Position numbers and translations under genes: made by a program. The notes beneath the pieces are model-generated. The model had not been told where the DNA came from and did not search any database. It saw only the letters and a list, made by a program, of their open reading frames with translations. Positions 7,321 to 15,618 of a stretch of DNA of 64,000 nucleotides are shown one piece after another (the first letter of the stretch is position 1; each line of letters starts with the position of its first letter). The stretch is from Rhizobium sp. P40RR-XXII (GTDB lineage: Bacteria > Pseudomonadota > Alphaproteobacteria > Rhizobiales > Rhizobiaceae): contig NZ_JABAII010000010.1 of the NCBI RefSeq assembly GCF_012641405.1, forward strand, positions 161,238-225,237, written 5' to 3'.

Positions 7321-8268
7321 TTAAGTGACATCATTGGCTTGGTGCATTGGCCAGGACTGGCCACGTCGCGAGCTATCCGTCGCCAATGTTGCTTCAGCAA
7401 GAAGCCAATCGATGAAATAAGCAACCTCTGCACGTTCCCGGGTTGATTCAGGACAAACACAATAATAGTTATGCATGGCAGGCACGGTGAGCGCTAGTGG
7501 CTGCACCAATCGGCCCTCGTCCAAGTCACGCTGGGAAACAATTTCATCGCTCAACGCGATGCCGTAACCGTCTCGTGCCGCCTGAAGCACGATCCCGAAA
7601 TCGTCAAAATAGACATCCGAAAATCCGGCATACTCGATCCCGGCGGCGGCCTGATATCGTCGCCATTGAAGACCATCATCCTCGTGAAGGAGCCGGTGAT
7701 AGGCGAGATCGCTCATCTCGCGGACAGCATGGGGACCACGCAGGAGCTGGGGACTGCACACCGGAGTCATCCGGATACCGTGCAGCAGATGCGACCAGAA
7801 TCCGGCCCATGGCGGCATTCCGTAGACGATTGCCACATCAGCCTTCCGCCAATCGACGGCCGCAAAGCGGCTCGCGGTCACGACGTTCAGGGTCATGTTG
7901 CGGCTTTCTTCCATGAACTTGAACAGGCGAGTGGCCAGCCACGTCACGCCGTGAACCTGCGGCATAGAGATAGTAAGTGCACCTTTTCCCAAATTGGCGG
8001 ACTTTTCCGCGGCCACCTCCTGGACGCCTCTTGATATTGCTTCCATCGCTTTGCGAGCTGATCGCTGCAAGATCGAGCCATATTCCGTCAGCGCCAGCCT
8101 CCGGCCACGCTTCTCGAACAGCTCCACACCGAGAGACAGCTGCAGCGACTTGATCTGCTGACTGACCGCGCCGGGCGTGACATGCAGCTCGGCCGCGGCA
8201 GCGCCCAGATGGCCCAAACGAGCGACACATTCGAAGACGCGCAGCGCGTTGAGAGGGGGGAGAGACAT
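7321..8268 (-). CDS. LysR-family transcriptional regulator, GcvA-like
   Basis: The 315-residue protein opens with a winged helix-turn-helix, LPPLNALRVFECVARLGHLG then AAAELHVTPGAVSQQIKSLQ, which is the GcvA-type start (P-L-N-A-L-R-x-F). A LysR substrate-binding domain fills the rest, including DVAIVYGMPPWAGF and DDFGIVLQAARDGYGIALSD. The ATG at 8268 is preferred to a TTG one codon upstream. The gene is divergent from an ABC importer and its downstream enzymes, the classic arrangement for a LysR activator of the neighbouring catabolic operon. Its inducer is probably the imported compound or a breakdown product, which cannot be named from sequence. Confidence 0.9.
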   Translation of the reverse strand: MSLPPLNALRVFECVARLGHLGAAAAELHVTPGAVSQQIKSLQLSLGVELFEKRGRRLALTEYGSILQRSARKAMEAISRGVQEVAAEKSANLGKGALTISMPQVHGVTWLATRLFKFMEESRNMTLNVVTASRFAAVDWRKADVAIVYGMPPWAGFWSHLLHGIRMTPVCSPQLLRGPHAVREMSDLAYHRLLHEDDGLQWRRYQAAAGIEYAGFSDVYFDDFGIVLQAARDGYGIALSDEIVSQRDLDEGRLVQPLALTVPAMHNYYCVCPESTRERAEVAYFIDWLLAEATLATDSSRRGQSWPMHQANDVT

Positions 8269-8308
8269 CAATGTTCCTTCAAGAGCAGGACGCGCATCGT
8301 TTAGTTTT

Positions 8309-8350
8309 TCTACATCAGAATGCGCAAAACAAGTAGCTTGTCTACATGAG
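8309..8350. promoter_or_regulatory. Candidate LysR binding region between regulator and importer
   Basis: The 142-bp divergent gap contains a direct repeat TCTACATCAG (8309-8318) and TCTACATGAG (8341-8350) spaced 32 bp, about three helical turns. Between them is a short inverted repeat ACAAG-TAG-CTTGT (8329-8341). This spacing and placement suit LysR binding upstream of the importer gene. It is an inference from pattern only. Confidence 0.4.
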
Positions 8351-8410
8351 TATTCTCTGTAGCAATAGAAGGCGTCTCCTATGGACGATAAAAATAAAGG
8401 GAACGCAGAA

Positions 8411-9235
8411 ATGAACAGACTTATGAAAAAGGCACTTTTCTCGCTTTTGGCTACAGCTGCGTCGGGATACGCCGGCCAATCCTACGGCGCCGATCAAAAA
8501 CCGGACTTTGTCTCGAACGGTGTTGTGCGTGTATGCACCGCCGGCGATTTTCCGCCGATGCAGTATTATCAAAATCCCGGTGACACAAATCTGGTCGGGT
8601 TCGAAATCGACGTCGTCGATGCGATCGCGAGGGAATGGGACGCAAAGGCAGAATACGTCATCGGTGATTTCAAGGGGCTGCTTCCGTCTCTGGATTCCAT
8701 GCGGTGCGATCTCGTCGCAAGCGGCATCATGATCACGCCTGCGAGGCTGGAGAAGTATGATGGTGTTCCCTATTTCGGCTCGCATGTCGTTCTCGTAGTG
8801 CCAAAAACGGACGACGCGACGAAGTCTACTGACGACATGAGCGGGAAGGTCATGGCGATCGAGGCGGGCACCACCTACGAGACGGTAATTTCCGATCTCA
8901 ACAAGAAACTCGCGGCAAGTGGCAAAGATCCTGTGACGATGCAGACCTACCCGTCGGCGTCAGGCGTCATCCAGCAGATTCTGGTGGGCCGCGCGGCCTC
9001 CACCATTACACAGGACACCACTGCAGCCTTCCGCATGATGCAGATGCCCGATCGCTTGAAAATTGCTTATACTTACGACGAAAGCGAGACTTACGGCATC
9101 TACATGCGAAAGAACCCGCAGAACCGACAAATGGTGAAGGCAGCCTTAGAGTCGCTGCAGGCGAGCGGCCAGATGAAGGCGTTCTTGGCGAAGTGGAGCC
9201 TGCCTGAGAACTCAACCGCCGTTTCTCACGACTGA
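8411..9235 (+). CDS. Amino-acid-type ABC transporter substrate-binding protein (family 3)
   Basis: The 274-residue protein has a signal peptide (MNRLMKKALFSLLATAASGY, cleavage likely near SYGA) and the family-3 solute-binding core: VVRVCTAGDFPPMQYYQNPG, LVGFEIDVVDAIAREW and CDLVASGIMITPARLEKYD. It should bind a polar amino acid or related cationic compound in the periplasm. The ATG at 8411 is chosen over that at 8381 because it has a strong AAAGGGA ribosome-binding site and gives a proper signal sequence. It heads an apparent operon with one permease, one ATPase, an MBL-fold enzyme and a ureohydrolase, so the ligand may be an amidino or guanidino compound. Confidence 0.85.
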   Translation: MNRLMKKALFSLLATAASGYAGQSYGADQKPDFVSNGVVRVCTAGDFPPMQYYQNPGDTNLVGFEIDVVDAIAREWDAKAEYVIGDFKGLLPSLDSMRCDLVASGIMITPARLEKYDGVPYFGSHVVLVVPKTDDATKSTDDMSGKVMAIEAGTTYETVISDLNKKLAASGKDPVTMQTYPSASGVIQQILVGRAASTITQDTTAAFRMMQMPDRLKIAYTYDESETYGIYMRKNPQNRQMVKAALESLQASGQMKAFLAKWSLPENSTAVSHD

Positions 9236-9250
9236 TGAGCGGCCAAGCCG

Positions 9251-9928
9251 ATGTTCGACTTCGACTTATTCGTCACTGCTCTGTTCGGCTGGCCTCTGGC
9301 GAAAGGGGCCATGCTAACCTTGGTGTTGTCAATCCTCGTCATGGCGGTGTCGCTTGTGATTGGCTCCTTCTTCGGATTGGCGGCAGGCTCAAAAAAGAAG
9401 CTGGCCCGCTGGTCGATCGCATCCTACATTTGGCTGTTCCGTGGCGCTCCGGCCTTGCTAATTTTGCTGTTCATCTGGAATGGGCTTCCTCAGCGTTCGC
9501 AAGTCTTCCGGGCTGCCTGGTTCAGCCCGTTTGTCGCAGCATTTCTTGCTCTCACCCTGATCGAGGTTGCTTATCTTACCGAGATCCTACGTAGCGCCTT
9601 TGCCGCTGTCGGCCGCGGCCAACGTGAGGGAGCGGAAGCGCTCGGATTCCATCGGGGGCAGATCTTTTTCCTCGTGACGCTACCCCAGGCAATGCGCATC
9701 GCGGTTCCCGCATTGGTCAATGAGTTCATTTCGCTGCTGAAGTCGACCTCGCTTGCGACTGTGATTTCGCTCAAAGAACTTATGACCGTAACGCAGTTCG
9801 CGATCGCCACGAGTTTCCGTTTTCTCGAATGGTACGGGGCAGCGCTCGTCTACTACATGGCAATGGTTTCAGTTCTCACGGTCGTGCAGATTAAGGTCGA
9901 GCGGCGACTTTCGCGTGGCCATCGCTGA
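9251..9928 (+). CDS. Amino-acid-type ABC transporter permease
   Basis: The 225-residue protein has five hydrophobic segments and the HisM/GlnP-type cytoplasmic EAA loop (AVGRGQREGAEALGFHRGQI), which contacts the ATPase. It starts 15 bp after the binding protein gene. Systems of this family usually carry one or two permeases. Only one is found here, so it must work as a homodimer. It transports the ligand delivered by the upstream binding protein. Confidence 0.9.
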   Translation: MFDFDLFVTALFGWPLAKGAMLTLVLSILVMAVSLVIGSFFGLAAGSKKKLARWSIASYIWLFRGAPALLILLFIWNGLPQRSQVFRAAWFSPFVAAFLALTLIEVAYLTEILRSAFAAVGRGQREGAEALGFHRGQIFFLVTLPQAMRIAVPALVNEFISLLKSTSLATVISLKELMTVTQFAIATSFRFLEWYGAALVYYMAMVSVLTVVQIKVERRLSRGHR

Positions 9929-9962
9929 TCGCAGCTTGTTCAAACTCGAACTGGGGAACGAT

Positions 9963-10733
9963 ATGTCCCGTAATCTCTCGTTAGTCGGGCGTGCCTCCGA
10001 AGGGCCGGCCGTGCGCCTTGTCGAGGTCGACAAATGGTATGGGCACTTTCAGGTCCTTCATGGCGTTTCGCTGGACGTGCCGCGCGGCTCAAGGGTCGTT
10101 ATCTGCGGACCGTCCGGGTCTGGAAAGTCAACGCTGATCAGATGCGTCAACCGGCTCGAAGCCCATCAGCGAGGTTTGATTTCCGTCAATGGCGTGGAAC
10201 TCACTGAACAGACCGGCCGAATAGATCGGATTCGAGGCGATGTCGGAATGGTCTTCCAGCATTTCAATCTCTTTCCGCATTTGACAGTCCTCGAGAACTG
10301 CACTTTGGCGCAACGCTGGGTGCGCAAGCGAACGCGCAAGGAAGCGGAGGCGATTGCGATGGCGTTTCTGGAGCGGGTGAAAATACCCGAGAAGTCTGGG
10401 TCTTACCCGGGACAGCTTTCCGGTGGCCAGCAACAGCGCGTCGCGATAGCGCGCGCGCTTTGCATGAACCCCAGCATCATGCTCTTCGATGAACCAACCT
10501 CAGCTCTTGATCCTGAGATGGTGAAGGAAGTCCTCGATACGATGGTTCGCCTTGCCGATGACGGAATGACAATGATCTGCGTCACGCATGAGATGGGGTT
10601 TGCCCGACAGGTTGCAAGCGAAGTTGTCTTCATGGACGAAGGAAAAATTGTCGAGCGGAACGAACCCGACACCCTTTTTTCATCACCGTCGCACGAGCGC
10701 ACAAAGCGCTTTCTCAGCAATCTTCTGCATTAA
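9963..10733 (+). CDS. Amino-acid-type ABC transporter ATP-binding protein (GlnQ-like)
   Basis: The 256-residue ATPase carries Walker A (GPSGSGKST), the Q-loop (VFQHFNLFPHLTV), the signature LSGGQQQRVAIARAL, Walker B (IMLFDEPTSALDPE) and the switch His (CVTHEMGFA). It fits the polar-amino-acid uptake subfamily (GlnQ/HisP). The ATG at 9963 is preferred over a frame extension starting at 9915 because it has a GGGGAA ribosome-binding site and leaves a 34-bp gap after the permease instead of an overlap. It powers the importer encoded by the two genes upstream. Confidence 0.9.
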   Translation: MSRNLSLVGRASEGPAVRLVEVDKWYGHFQVLHGVSLDVPRGSRVVICGPSGSGKSTLIRCVNRLEAHQRGLISVNGVELTEQTGRIDRIRGDVGMVFQHFNLFPHLTVLENCTLAQRWVRKRTRKEAEAIAMAFLERVKIPEKSGSYPGQLSGGQQQRVAIARALCMNPSIMLFDEPTSALDPEMVKEVLDTMVRLADDGMTMICVTHEMGFARQVASEVVFMDEGKIVERNEPDTLFSSPSHERTKRFLSNLLH

Positions 10734-10741
10734 GGGTGACA

Positions 10742-11467
10742 ATGATGAACCCGTCGCCCTGGTTCGAAGCAGAGCAACTCTCGGAGCACGTCGTCCGCGT
10801 CAGCGAGCCGAGCGTCCATCGCTTTTTCCGTGCCAATATTTATCACGTGAAAGGTGAAGATGCGGATCTCGTTATCGATTTCGGCATGGGCCTCCAATCA
10901 CTGGGCAAGTTTCTGGATATCGACGCAAGCAAGCCGATATTGGCTGTTGCAACACACGTACATGTCGACCATGTCGGTTCATTCCATGAATTCGACCACC
11001 GCTTCGGCCACGCGGCCGAGGAGGGCGCCTTCTCGACGATGCCAGACATGGCAACGTTGGCTCACTATTTCCGAACCCAGTCTGAGTGTGTCTCACGTTT
11101 GCCCACGAGTGCGTGGGATCCAGCAGATTTCGGGCTAGCCGTCGCGCCGCTAACAGATGTCGTTACCGAAGGTTTGGTCATCGACACCGGCAGCGCTTCA
11201 TATCGCGTCCTTCACCTGCCGGGTCATTCGCCCGGCTCGATCGGATTGCTCGATGAAAGCAATGGTATTCTCTTCTCCGGTGACGCCATCTACGACGGCA
11301 CCCTCGTCGATGATCTGCCGGGCTGCAATATCGACGAGTACCTCGACACAATGAGCAGACTACAAGAGCTTGATGTTTCCATCGTCTTTGGTGGACACGG
11401 AGCACCGATGTCGCGTGAACGCATGCATCATGTTGCCGAAAACTACCAGAGAAAGATGGCTCGGTAG
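10742..11467 (+). CDS. MBL-fold metallo-hydrolase
   Basis: The 241-residue protein has the metallo-beta-lactamase metal ligands in order: THVHVDHVGSFHEF (HxHxDH, about residues 73-78), LPGHSPGS (His about 158), FSGDAIYDG (Asp about 177) and VFGGHGAPMS (His about 219). It resembles cytoplasmic MBL hydrolases that act on thioesters, lactones or amides; no signal peptide is seen. The gene starts 8 bp after the ATPase gene, with AAGGGTG as ribosome-binding site, and lies before a ureohydrolase. An enzyme of this fold inside an importer-ureohydrolase operon suggests a hydrolytic step on the imported substrate, but the reaction is not known. Confidence 0.8.
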   Translation: MMNPSPWFEAEQLSEHVVRVSEPSVHRFFRANIYHVKGEDADLVIDFGMGLQSLGKFLDIDASKPILAVATHVHVDHVGSFHEFDHRFGHAAEEGAFSTMPDMATLAHYFRTQSECVSRLPTSAWDPADFGLAVAPLTDVVTEGLVIDTGSASYRVLHLPGHSPGSIGLLDESNGILFSGDAIYDGTLVDDLPGCNIDEYLDTMSRLQELDVSIVFGGHGAPMSRERMHHVAENYQRKMAR

Positions 11468-11529
11468 CCTCTCATCAGGAATGGTTCGAATGCCGGCAAT
11501 TGGCTTCCAAATCAAAAGGGAGAAGTTCC

Positions 11530-12576
11530 ATGAATAGTCCGGAAAAACTGGCACGCCTTCGGGAAAGATACGCGAACGCGTCAGGCGGCGACATTTTCGA
11601 CACGGAATTTGCCGCCGTCGCACGATCACAGTTTACAACTGGCGACAAACGAAAGTGGCCATTCGCTGGGATCCCGACCTTGCTGGACGCTCCATGCCGT
11701 CCGGAGTTCCAGGATCTTGCCGATTTTGGCGGTCTGGATATTGCGCTCTTGGGCGTTCCGATGGATCTCGGCGTGACGAACCGCAATGGCAGTCGATTTG
11801 GTCCTCGCGCCCTTCGAACAGTCGAACGCATCGGGCCATATGACCACGTCCTCAAATGCGCTCCGTTCGGAATAAGAAATATCGCCGACATAGGCGATGT
11901 TCCGATGCAAAGCAGGTACGATCTTGCCCAATGCCACCACGATATCGAACAGTTTTACAAGAGGCTAGTCGCGGCTGGCGTTCGACCGCTTTCGGTCGGA
12001 GGCGACCATTCCATCACGTCCTCAATACTCAAGGCCGTTGGCGAAAAACAGCCGGTAGGAATGATCCACATCGATGCCCACTGCGATACCGCGGGCCCTT
12101 ACGAAGGCGCGAAGTTTCAGCATGGCGGTCCGTTTCGGCTTGCCGTTCTCGATGGCGTCCTTGATCCTGATCGCACAATCCAGATCGGGATTCGTGGCGG
12201 TGCGGAGTATCTCTGGGAGTTCTCCTACGAAAGCGGGATGACCGTTATTCATGCCGAGGAAATCGAAGGTATCGGCATGGAGGCCCTCATCGCTCGCGCT
12301 CGCCAGATCGTTGGTACTGGCCCAACCTATATTTCCTTCGACATCGACAGCATCGATCCGGGATTCGCACCTGGCACCGGCACACCGGAGGTTGGGGGAT
12401 TGATGCCGCGCGAGGTTCTCGAGCTTTTGCGTGGCCTCAAGGGGCTTAACGTGGTGGGCGCTGACGTCGTCGAGGTGGCTCCTCAATACGACGCAACGAC
12501 AAACACTGCCCAGATCGCTGCGCAAATGCTGTTCACCATCTTATGCCTGATGGTGCATGCGAAGAGCGAGTTTTGA
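11530..12576 (+). CDS. Ureohydrolase (agmatinase/arginase superfamily)
   Basis: The 348-residue enzyme shows all metal-binding motifs of the arginase/agmatinase superfamily: VGGDHSITSS, IHIDAHCDT and SFDIDSIDPGFAPGTGTPE. These hold the binuclear Mn or Ni centre that splits a guanidino group to urea and an amine. The long N-terminal extension (about 80 residues before DIALLGVPMD) and the TPEVGGLMPREV segment are typical of the agmatinase/guanidinobutyrase branch rather than of arginase. The ATG at 11530 has AAGGGAGAAG in front and is preferred to TTG at 11500. Following an importer, it should act on an imported guanidino compound; agmatine, guanidinobutyrate and guanidinopropionate are all possible. 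Confidence 0.85.
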   Translation: MNSPEKLARLRERYANASGGDIFDTEFAAVARSQFTTGDKRKWPFAGIPTLLDAPCRPEFQDLADFGGLDIALLGVPMDLGVTNRNGSRFGPRALRTVERIGPYDHVLKCAPFGIRNIADIGDVPMQSRYDLAQCHHDIEQFYKRLVAAGVRPLSVGGDHSITSSILKAVGEKQPVGMIHIDAHCDTAGPYEGAKFQHGGPFRLAVLDGVLDPDRTIQIGIRGGAEYLWEFSYESGMTVIHAEEIEGIGMEALIARARQIVGTGPTYISFDIDSIDPGFAPGTGTPEVGGLMPREVLELLRGLKGLNVVGADVVEVAPQYDATTNTAQIAAQMLFTILCLMVHAKSEF

Positions 12577-12754
12577 AGAGGTATTCAAAAGCGCCCGTCG
12601 CGGCTTGTCATCGTTAGCAGCGAGGTCGTCAAAGCGCGCGCTCTGATGAACGTGAGATTTTCGTCGCTTCACACGGGATGGAAGAGAACGATTGCCAGAA
12701 TCCGCGCGGCGAAGATCTGGTCAGTCCTACTGAACTGGCAGGAGGTTGAGGATT

Positions 12755-13345
12755 ATGCAGGAGATAGACTTAGGCGGGTTCCTGCCCGAGCTGCGCGACA
12801 TCCGCCAGCACTTGCATAGCATTCCGGAAATAGGCCTGGAAGAGCATGAGACCTCTGATTTCATTGCCGCAAAGCTCGAGGGTTGGGGGTTTCAGATCAC
12901 TCGATACCTTGGAAAGACTGGATTGGTCGCGTCGTTGCGCCGCGGCGCCGGAAATCGCTCAATTGGACTGCGCGCGGACTTTGACGTACTCCCAATCATG
13001 GAAGAAACGAAACTGCCCTATGCCAGCGGGCATTCCGGCGTTATGCACGCTTGCGGCCATGATGGCCATGCCGCAATGCTCCTGGGTGCGGCCTGGTTGC
13101 TGTCACACACACGATTTTTCCGGAACCGTGCATTTCATATTCCAACCGGCGGAAGAGAATTTTGGCGGCGCTCAACTGATGATCGACGATGGCCTCCTCG
13201 ATCGGCTCCCTTGCGATGAAATCTTTGCGCTGCATAACTGGCCGGGTCTGACAGCGGGCGTTTTCTCTTCGAGGCCTGGCCCATCGCAGCCTCCATCGAC
13301 GCAGTCACCCTGACGATCAGGGGACTTGGAGGGCATGGCGCTGTC
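12755..13345 (+). pseudogene. M20-family amidohydrolase, frameshifted and lacking its C-terminal half
   Basis: The start (ATG 12755, GGAGG 9 bp upstream) encodes a typical M20 peptidase/amidohydrolase N-terminus: LRDIRQHLHSIPEIGLEEHE, SIGLRADFDVLPIMEET and MHACGHDGHAAMLLGAAWLL. The frame breaks within a CA repeat at about 13104-13112; the next frame continues the family sequence (TVHFIFQPAEENFGGAQLMI, ALHNWPGLTAG). A second shift near 13278 returns to the first frame (TLTIRGLGGHGA). After this point the sequence switches to an SDR gene, so the rest of the dimerization and catalytic domain is gone. It is probably the former last enzyme of the ureohydrolase operon. Confidence 0.8.
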
Positions 13346-13729
13346 TTGCCGATCATGTCCAATGGCGGCTCGATCATCCTCAACACCTCCTGGCTCGGCC
13401 AGGTCGGCACGCCTGGCCGCGCGGCTTTGTCGGCGTCGAAGGCCGCGTGCGGTCCTTGACCCGAGTGCTGGCGGCCGAGTTCACCGATCGGAAAATCCGT
13501 GTCAATGCCGTCAGCCCCGGGCCGATCGAGACGCCGATCCACCGCGCACCGGGCCAGACCGAGGAGGAATTCCGGGTCTACGCCGATAAGGTCGGCTCAA
13601 AAGTGCCGGCCGGCCGGATGGGCAAACCCGAGGAAATCGCCGTCGCGGTCGCCTTCCTCGCGAGCGACAACTCGAGCTACATGCTCGGGGCCGAGATCGC
13701 CGTCGACGGCGGCCTCGGGGGGGCTCTGA
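13346..13729 (+). pseudogene. Short-chain dehydrogenase/reductase, 3' part, frameshifted
   Basis: After the M20 fragment, the same frame runs into SDR sequence: MSNGGSIILNTSWLGQVGTP then GRAALSASKAA, the region around the catalytic Ser and Lys. A one-base loss near 13442 moves the frame to VRSLTRVLAAEFTDRKIRVN, AVSPGPIETPIH and the C-terminal AGRMGKPEEIAVAVAFLASD and LGAEIAVDGG. A run of seven G at about 13717-13723 then shifts the frame again; one G less would give an immediate TGA at 13727-13729. The cofactor-binding N-terminal half is missing. The gene is a remnant fused to the M20 remnant by deletion. Confidence 0.75.
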
Positions 13730-13751
13730 CGATGCTGCTGAACGACCATCT

Positions 13752-13925
13752 ATGCGTGCGGACCGTGGTTCACGTCGCGGCACAAATCCCGTTGTGCTGA
13801 TCGCCATAATGGCTCCACACCAACGGACATGTGGCGCGGACGCCGAACGAAACGATGCCACGGTCGTAGCGGCGAAGCAGTTCCTCTTCGAGATACTGCA
13901 ACCGGGTACATCGCACCGGGGAAGC
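13752..13925 (-). pseudogene. Possible DUF2971 protein fragment
   Basis: On the minus strand one frame reads LQYLEEELLRRYDRGIVSFG and then ATCPLVWSHYGDQHNGICAA. The W-S-H-Y-x-D-x-H-x-G-(I/L)-C motif is characteristic of DUF2971 proteins, where it follows a short strand like the one seen here. Neither a start codon with a ribosome-binding site nor the remaining protein is present. The fragment is short, so the call rests on one motif. Confidence 0.4.
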
Positions 13926-13966
13926 CGTAGCGCCATGCTGTCGATCGTCAGGGCCATGCTGCCACC

Positions 13967-14385
13967 TCAGCTTTCTTCGGCGGGGAGCGCGTAGCGAAGC
14001 ACGTGCAAATCATCATCGTCGTCTAGCGTGATTTCGAGCACCTGGTTCACCAGATCAGGATCGGCGTCGAGTTCGATCAGAGCCTGCTCGAAGAGTTCGA
14101 TCTGCATATCGAGATCCATGCCGGGCGGGCCGTTGAGGCAGACCAGGCCGGCATGGATCGCGACATCGGCATACTGCCCCTTCGTTCCGGGCTTGTCCCT
14201 TGGCCCCCGGAAGTCGACCGAGTTCTTGGTTACGAAGGTCCAGTCACCATCAAGGATGATCGGCGTCAACTCCCAGTCTTTACGGCGAGCCCCAGCCAAA
14301 CGATATGGCTGGTTTCGCCGTGGTCTTTGTCGATTGCGATCTTCGCAAGCTCCGGGCTAAGACATTCGTCGATTAGAAACTTCAT
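13967..14385 (-). pseudogene. DUF5615 PIN-like toxin, frameshifted
   Basis: The gene starts at ATG 14385, overlapping the stop of the upstream DUF433 gene (ATGA). It encodes MKFLIDECLSPELAKIAIDK and SHIVWLGLA, the N-terminus of DUF5615 proteins with the first acidic residue of the PIN-like site. One base appears to be missing near 14285: the frame then continues as KDWELTPIILDGDWTFVTKN and SVDFRGPRDKPG, where the later D...DF acidic residues of the family lie, down to a TGA at 13967. Repairing one base gives a full protein of about 139 residues. The toxin is therefore probably inactive, or the base is a sequencing error. Confidence 0.75.
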
Positions 14386-15035
14386 CCCGCCTTCCTACGG
14401 CGAGGTACGCGGCGGTCGGTGACGATGGTCGAGCCTTCCGGGAGGTCTCCGGATACGCGAGGCCGACCGCGGAGCGGGTTGGCTTCCGCGTAGATCGCGG
14501 CAAGGCGAACCTTCTCGGCGTCGAGGCTTGGCCAAGCGTCAAGGATGCGCTCGATCGGGCGACCGGCGGCGACGGCTGCGGAGACATCGTAGACGGGAAC
14601 GCGAGTGCCACGAATGACCGGCGTACCGCTGAGAATATCGTCGGAGGTCCAGACGATTTCGCGCGCCGCGGCCAGATCGTCCAGCCGCTCGCTCGTACCC
14701 TTCACGAAGGGCAATAGATCGATGGTCAGGAACTCGTCGCGGACGGTCCAGTCTTCGCGCAGCAGCGCCGCCCAGGCAAGCGCACGGGAGCGCGTCAGCC
14801 GAGGGCCGGCAGTCTTAATGGCGAACAGCCGTTCTTCCGAGGTGAGGCGCTTGGCGCTCTCGAAGTAGAACGCGATGAAGGAGCATGCGCCAGCGAGAAC
14901 ATGCCGCCCGTTGTCGAGCGACACGAAGGCATCTGGCAGGATGCGCTCATCAATGACGCGGTTAATGTCGCGCAGGCTCACGCGCGAGACGACAGCGGCC
15001 TCGGTCGCCTTCAGCATTTCCGCGACAGCGGGCAT
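14382..15035 (-). CDS. DUF433-domain antitoxin
   Basis: The 217-residue protein ends with a DUF433 domain: DDILSGTPVIRGTRVPVYDV, AAGRPIERILDAWPSLDAEK and VRLAAIYAEANPLRGRPR. This winged-helix-like domain is found in antitoxins paired with DUF5615 PIN-like toxins. The N-terminal half begins MPAVAEMLKATEAAVVSRVS, a probable MerR-like or other DNA-binding region (VSLRDINRVIDERIL). The ATG at 15035 has a strong AGGAGG 5 bp upstream, so the frame extension to 15128 is rejected. The gene overlaps the toxin start by 4 bp. The antitoxin frame is intact although the toxin frame is broken. Confidence 0.8.
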   Translation of the reverse strand: MPAVAEMLKATEAAVVSRVSLRDINRVIDERILPDAFVSLDNGRHVLAGACSFIAFYFESAKRLTSEERLFAIKTAGPRLTRSRALAWAALLREDWTVRDEFLTIDLLPFVKGTSERLDDLAAAREIVWTSDDILSGTPVIRGTRVPVYDVSAAVAAGRPIERILDAWPSLDAEKVRLAAIYAEANPLRGRPRVSGDLPEGSTIVTDRRVPRRRKAG

Positions 15036-15618
15036 GTAGGCCTCCTGATTAAATCTTCCGATAGACCGGAACATATAATCAGAGGCCCGAAATCGCAAGG
15101 TCTGACGTGGGCATTCGCACCGCTGCATCTCGAAACATAGGGAGATGTAGGGTCTTGGTGCACGATGCGACGAAGGACTATGGAGAAAATTTAGAATTGG
15201 GAAATCGGAGCGGCGCCGCGTGTTGTTCTACGCGGCGGCACGAAACAGGTCGCGATGATCCGCCATGGCAACCTGTTCCAGGATGCGTCGGTAGGTCGAG
15301 AGAAGGCGCAAGTTGAGATGGTTGCGTACCCCCGCAACCAACGCTACAGCATGCCATATGCACCAAACCTACGATCCGATGCGATGGATATCAATGGGTT
15401 CAAATCCGCTTCAACATGCTTGCTTCGATTGGCCAGATAGGCTCCAGGCGCCACATTGAATGTATAGTAGAGGCGCTCGATGAAAAGTCGCCGCTTGCCA
15501 GAGCTTCCTTGATCGTCGGATTTTGATACAAATCCTCGGATAATGCCTCCTTAGTTCCGAGCTATCGTATCACTGCCCGAATCTCTCTCAACGCCAAATC
15601 GCCCACGCTCTACTGACG
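15036..15618. other. 583-bp stretch with a promoter region and a possible gene tail
   Basis: The right part of the DUF433 promoter occupies the first 80 bp. Further right, on the minus strand, a 46-codon frame ending in TAG at 15228-15230 reads HLNLRLLSTYRRILEQVAMA and DHRDLFRAAA. It looks like a real protein C-terminus, but I cannot name the family and no start is present. The remaining sequence to 15618 shows no gene I can support. Confidence 0.4.

Noticed and set aside
15397..15411. A GGTTCAAATCC sequence like the T-arm of the tRNA-fMet fragment, a possible second att site
   Set aside because: Only about 11 bases match and neither the anticodon stem nor the ACCA end follows, so a chance match is likelier.
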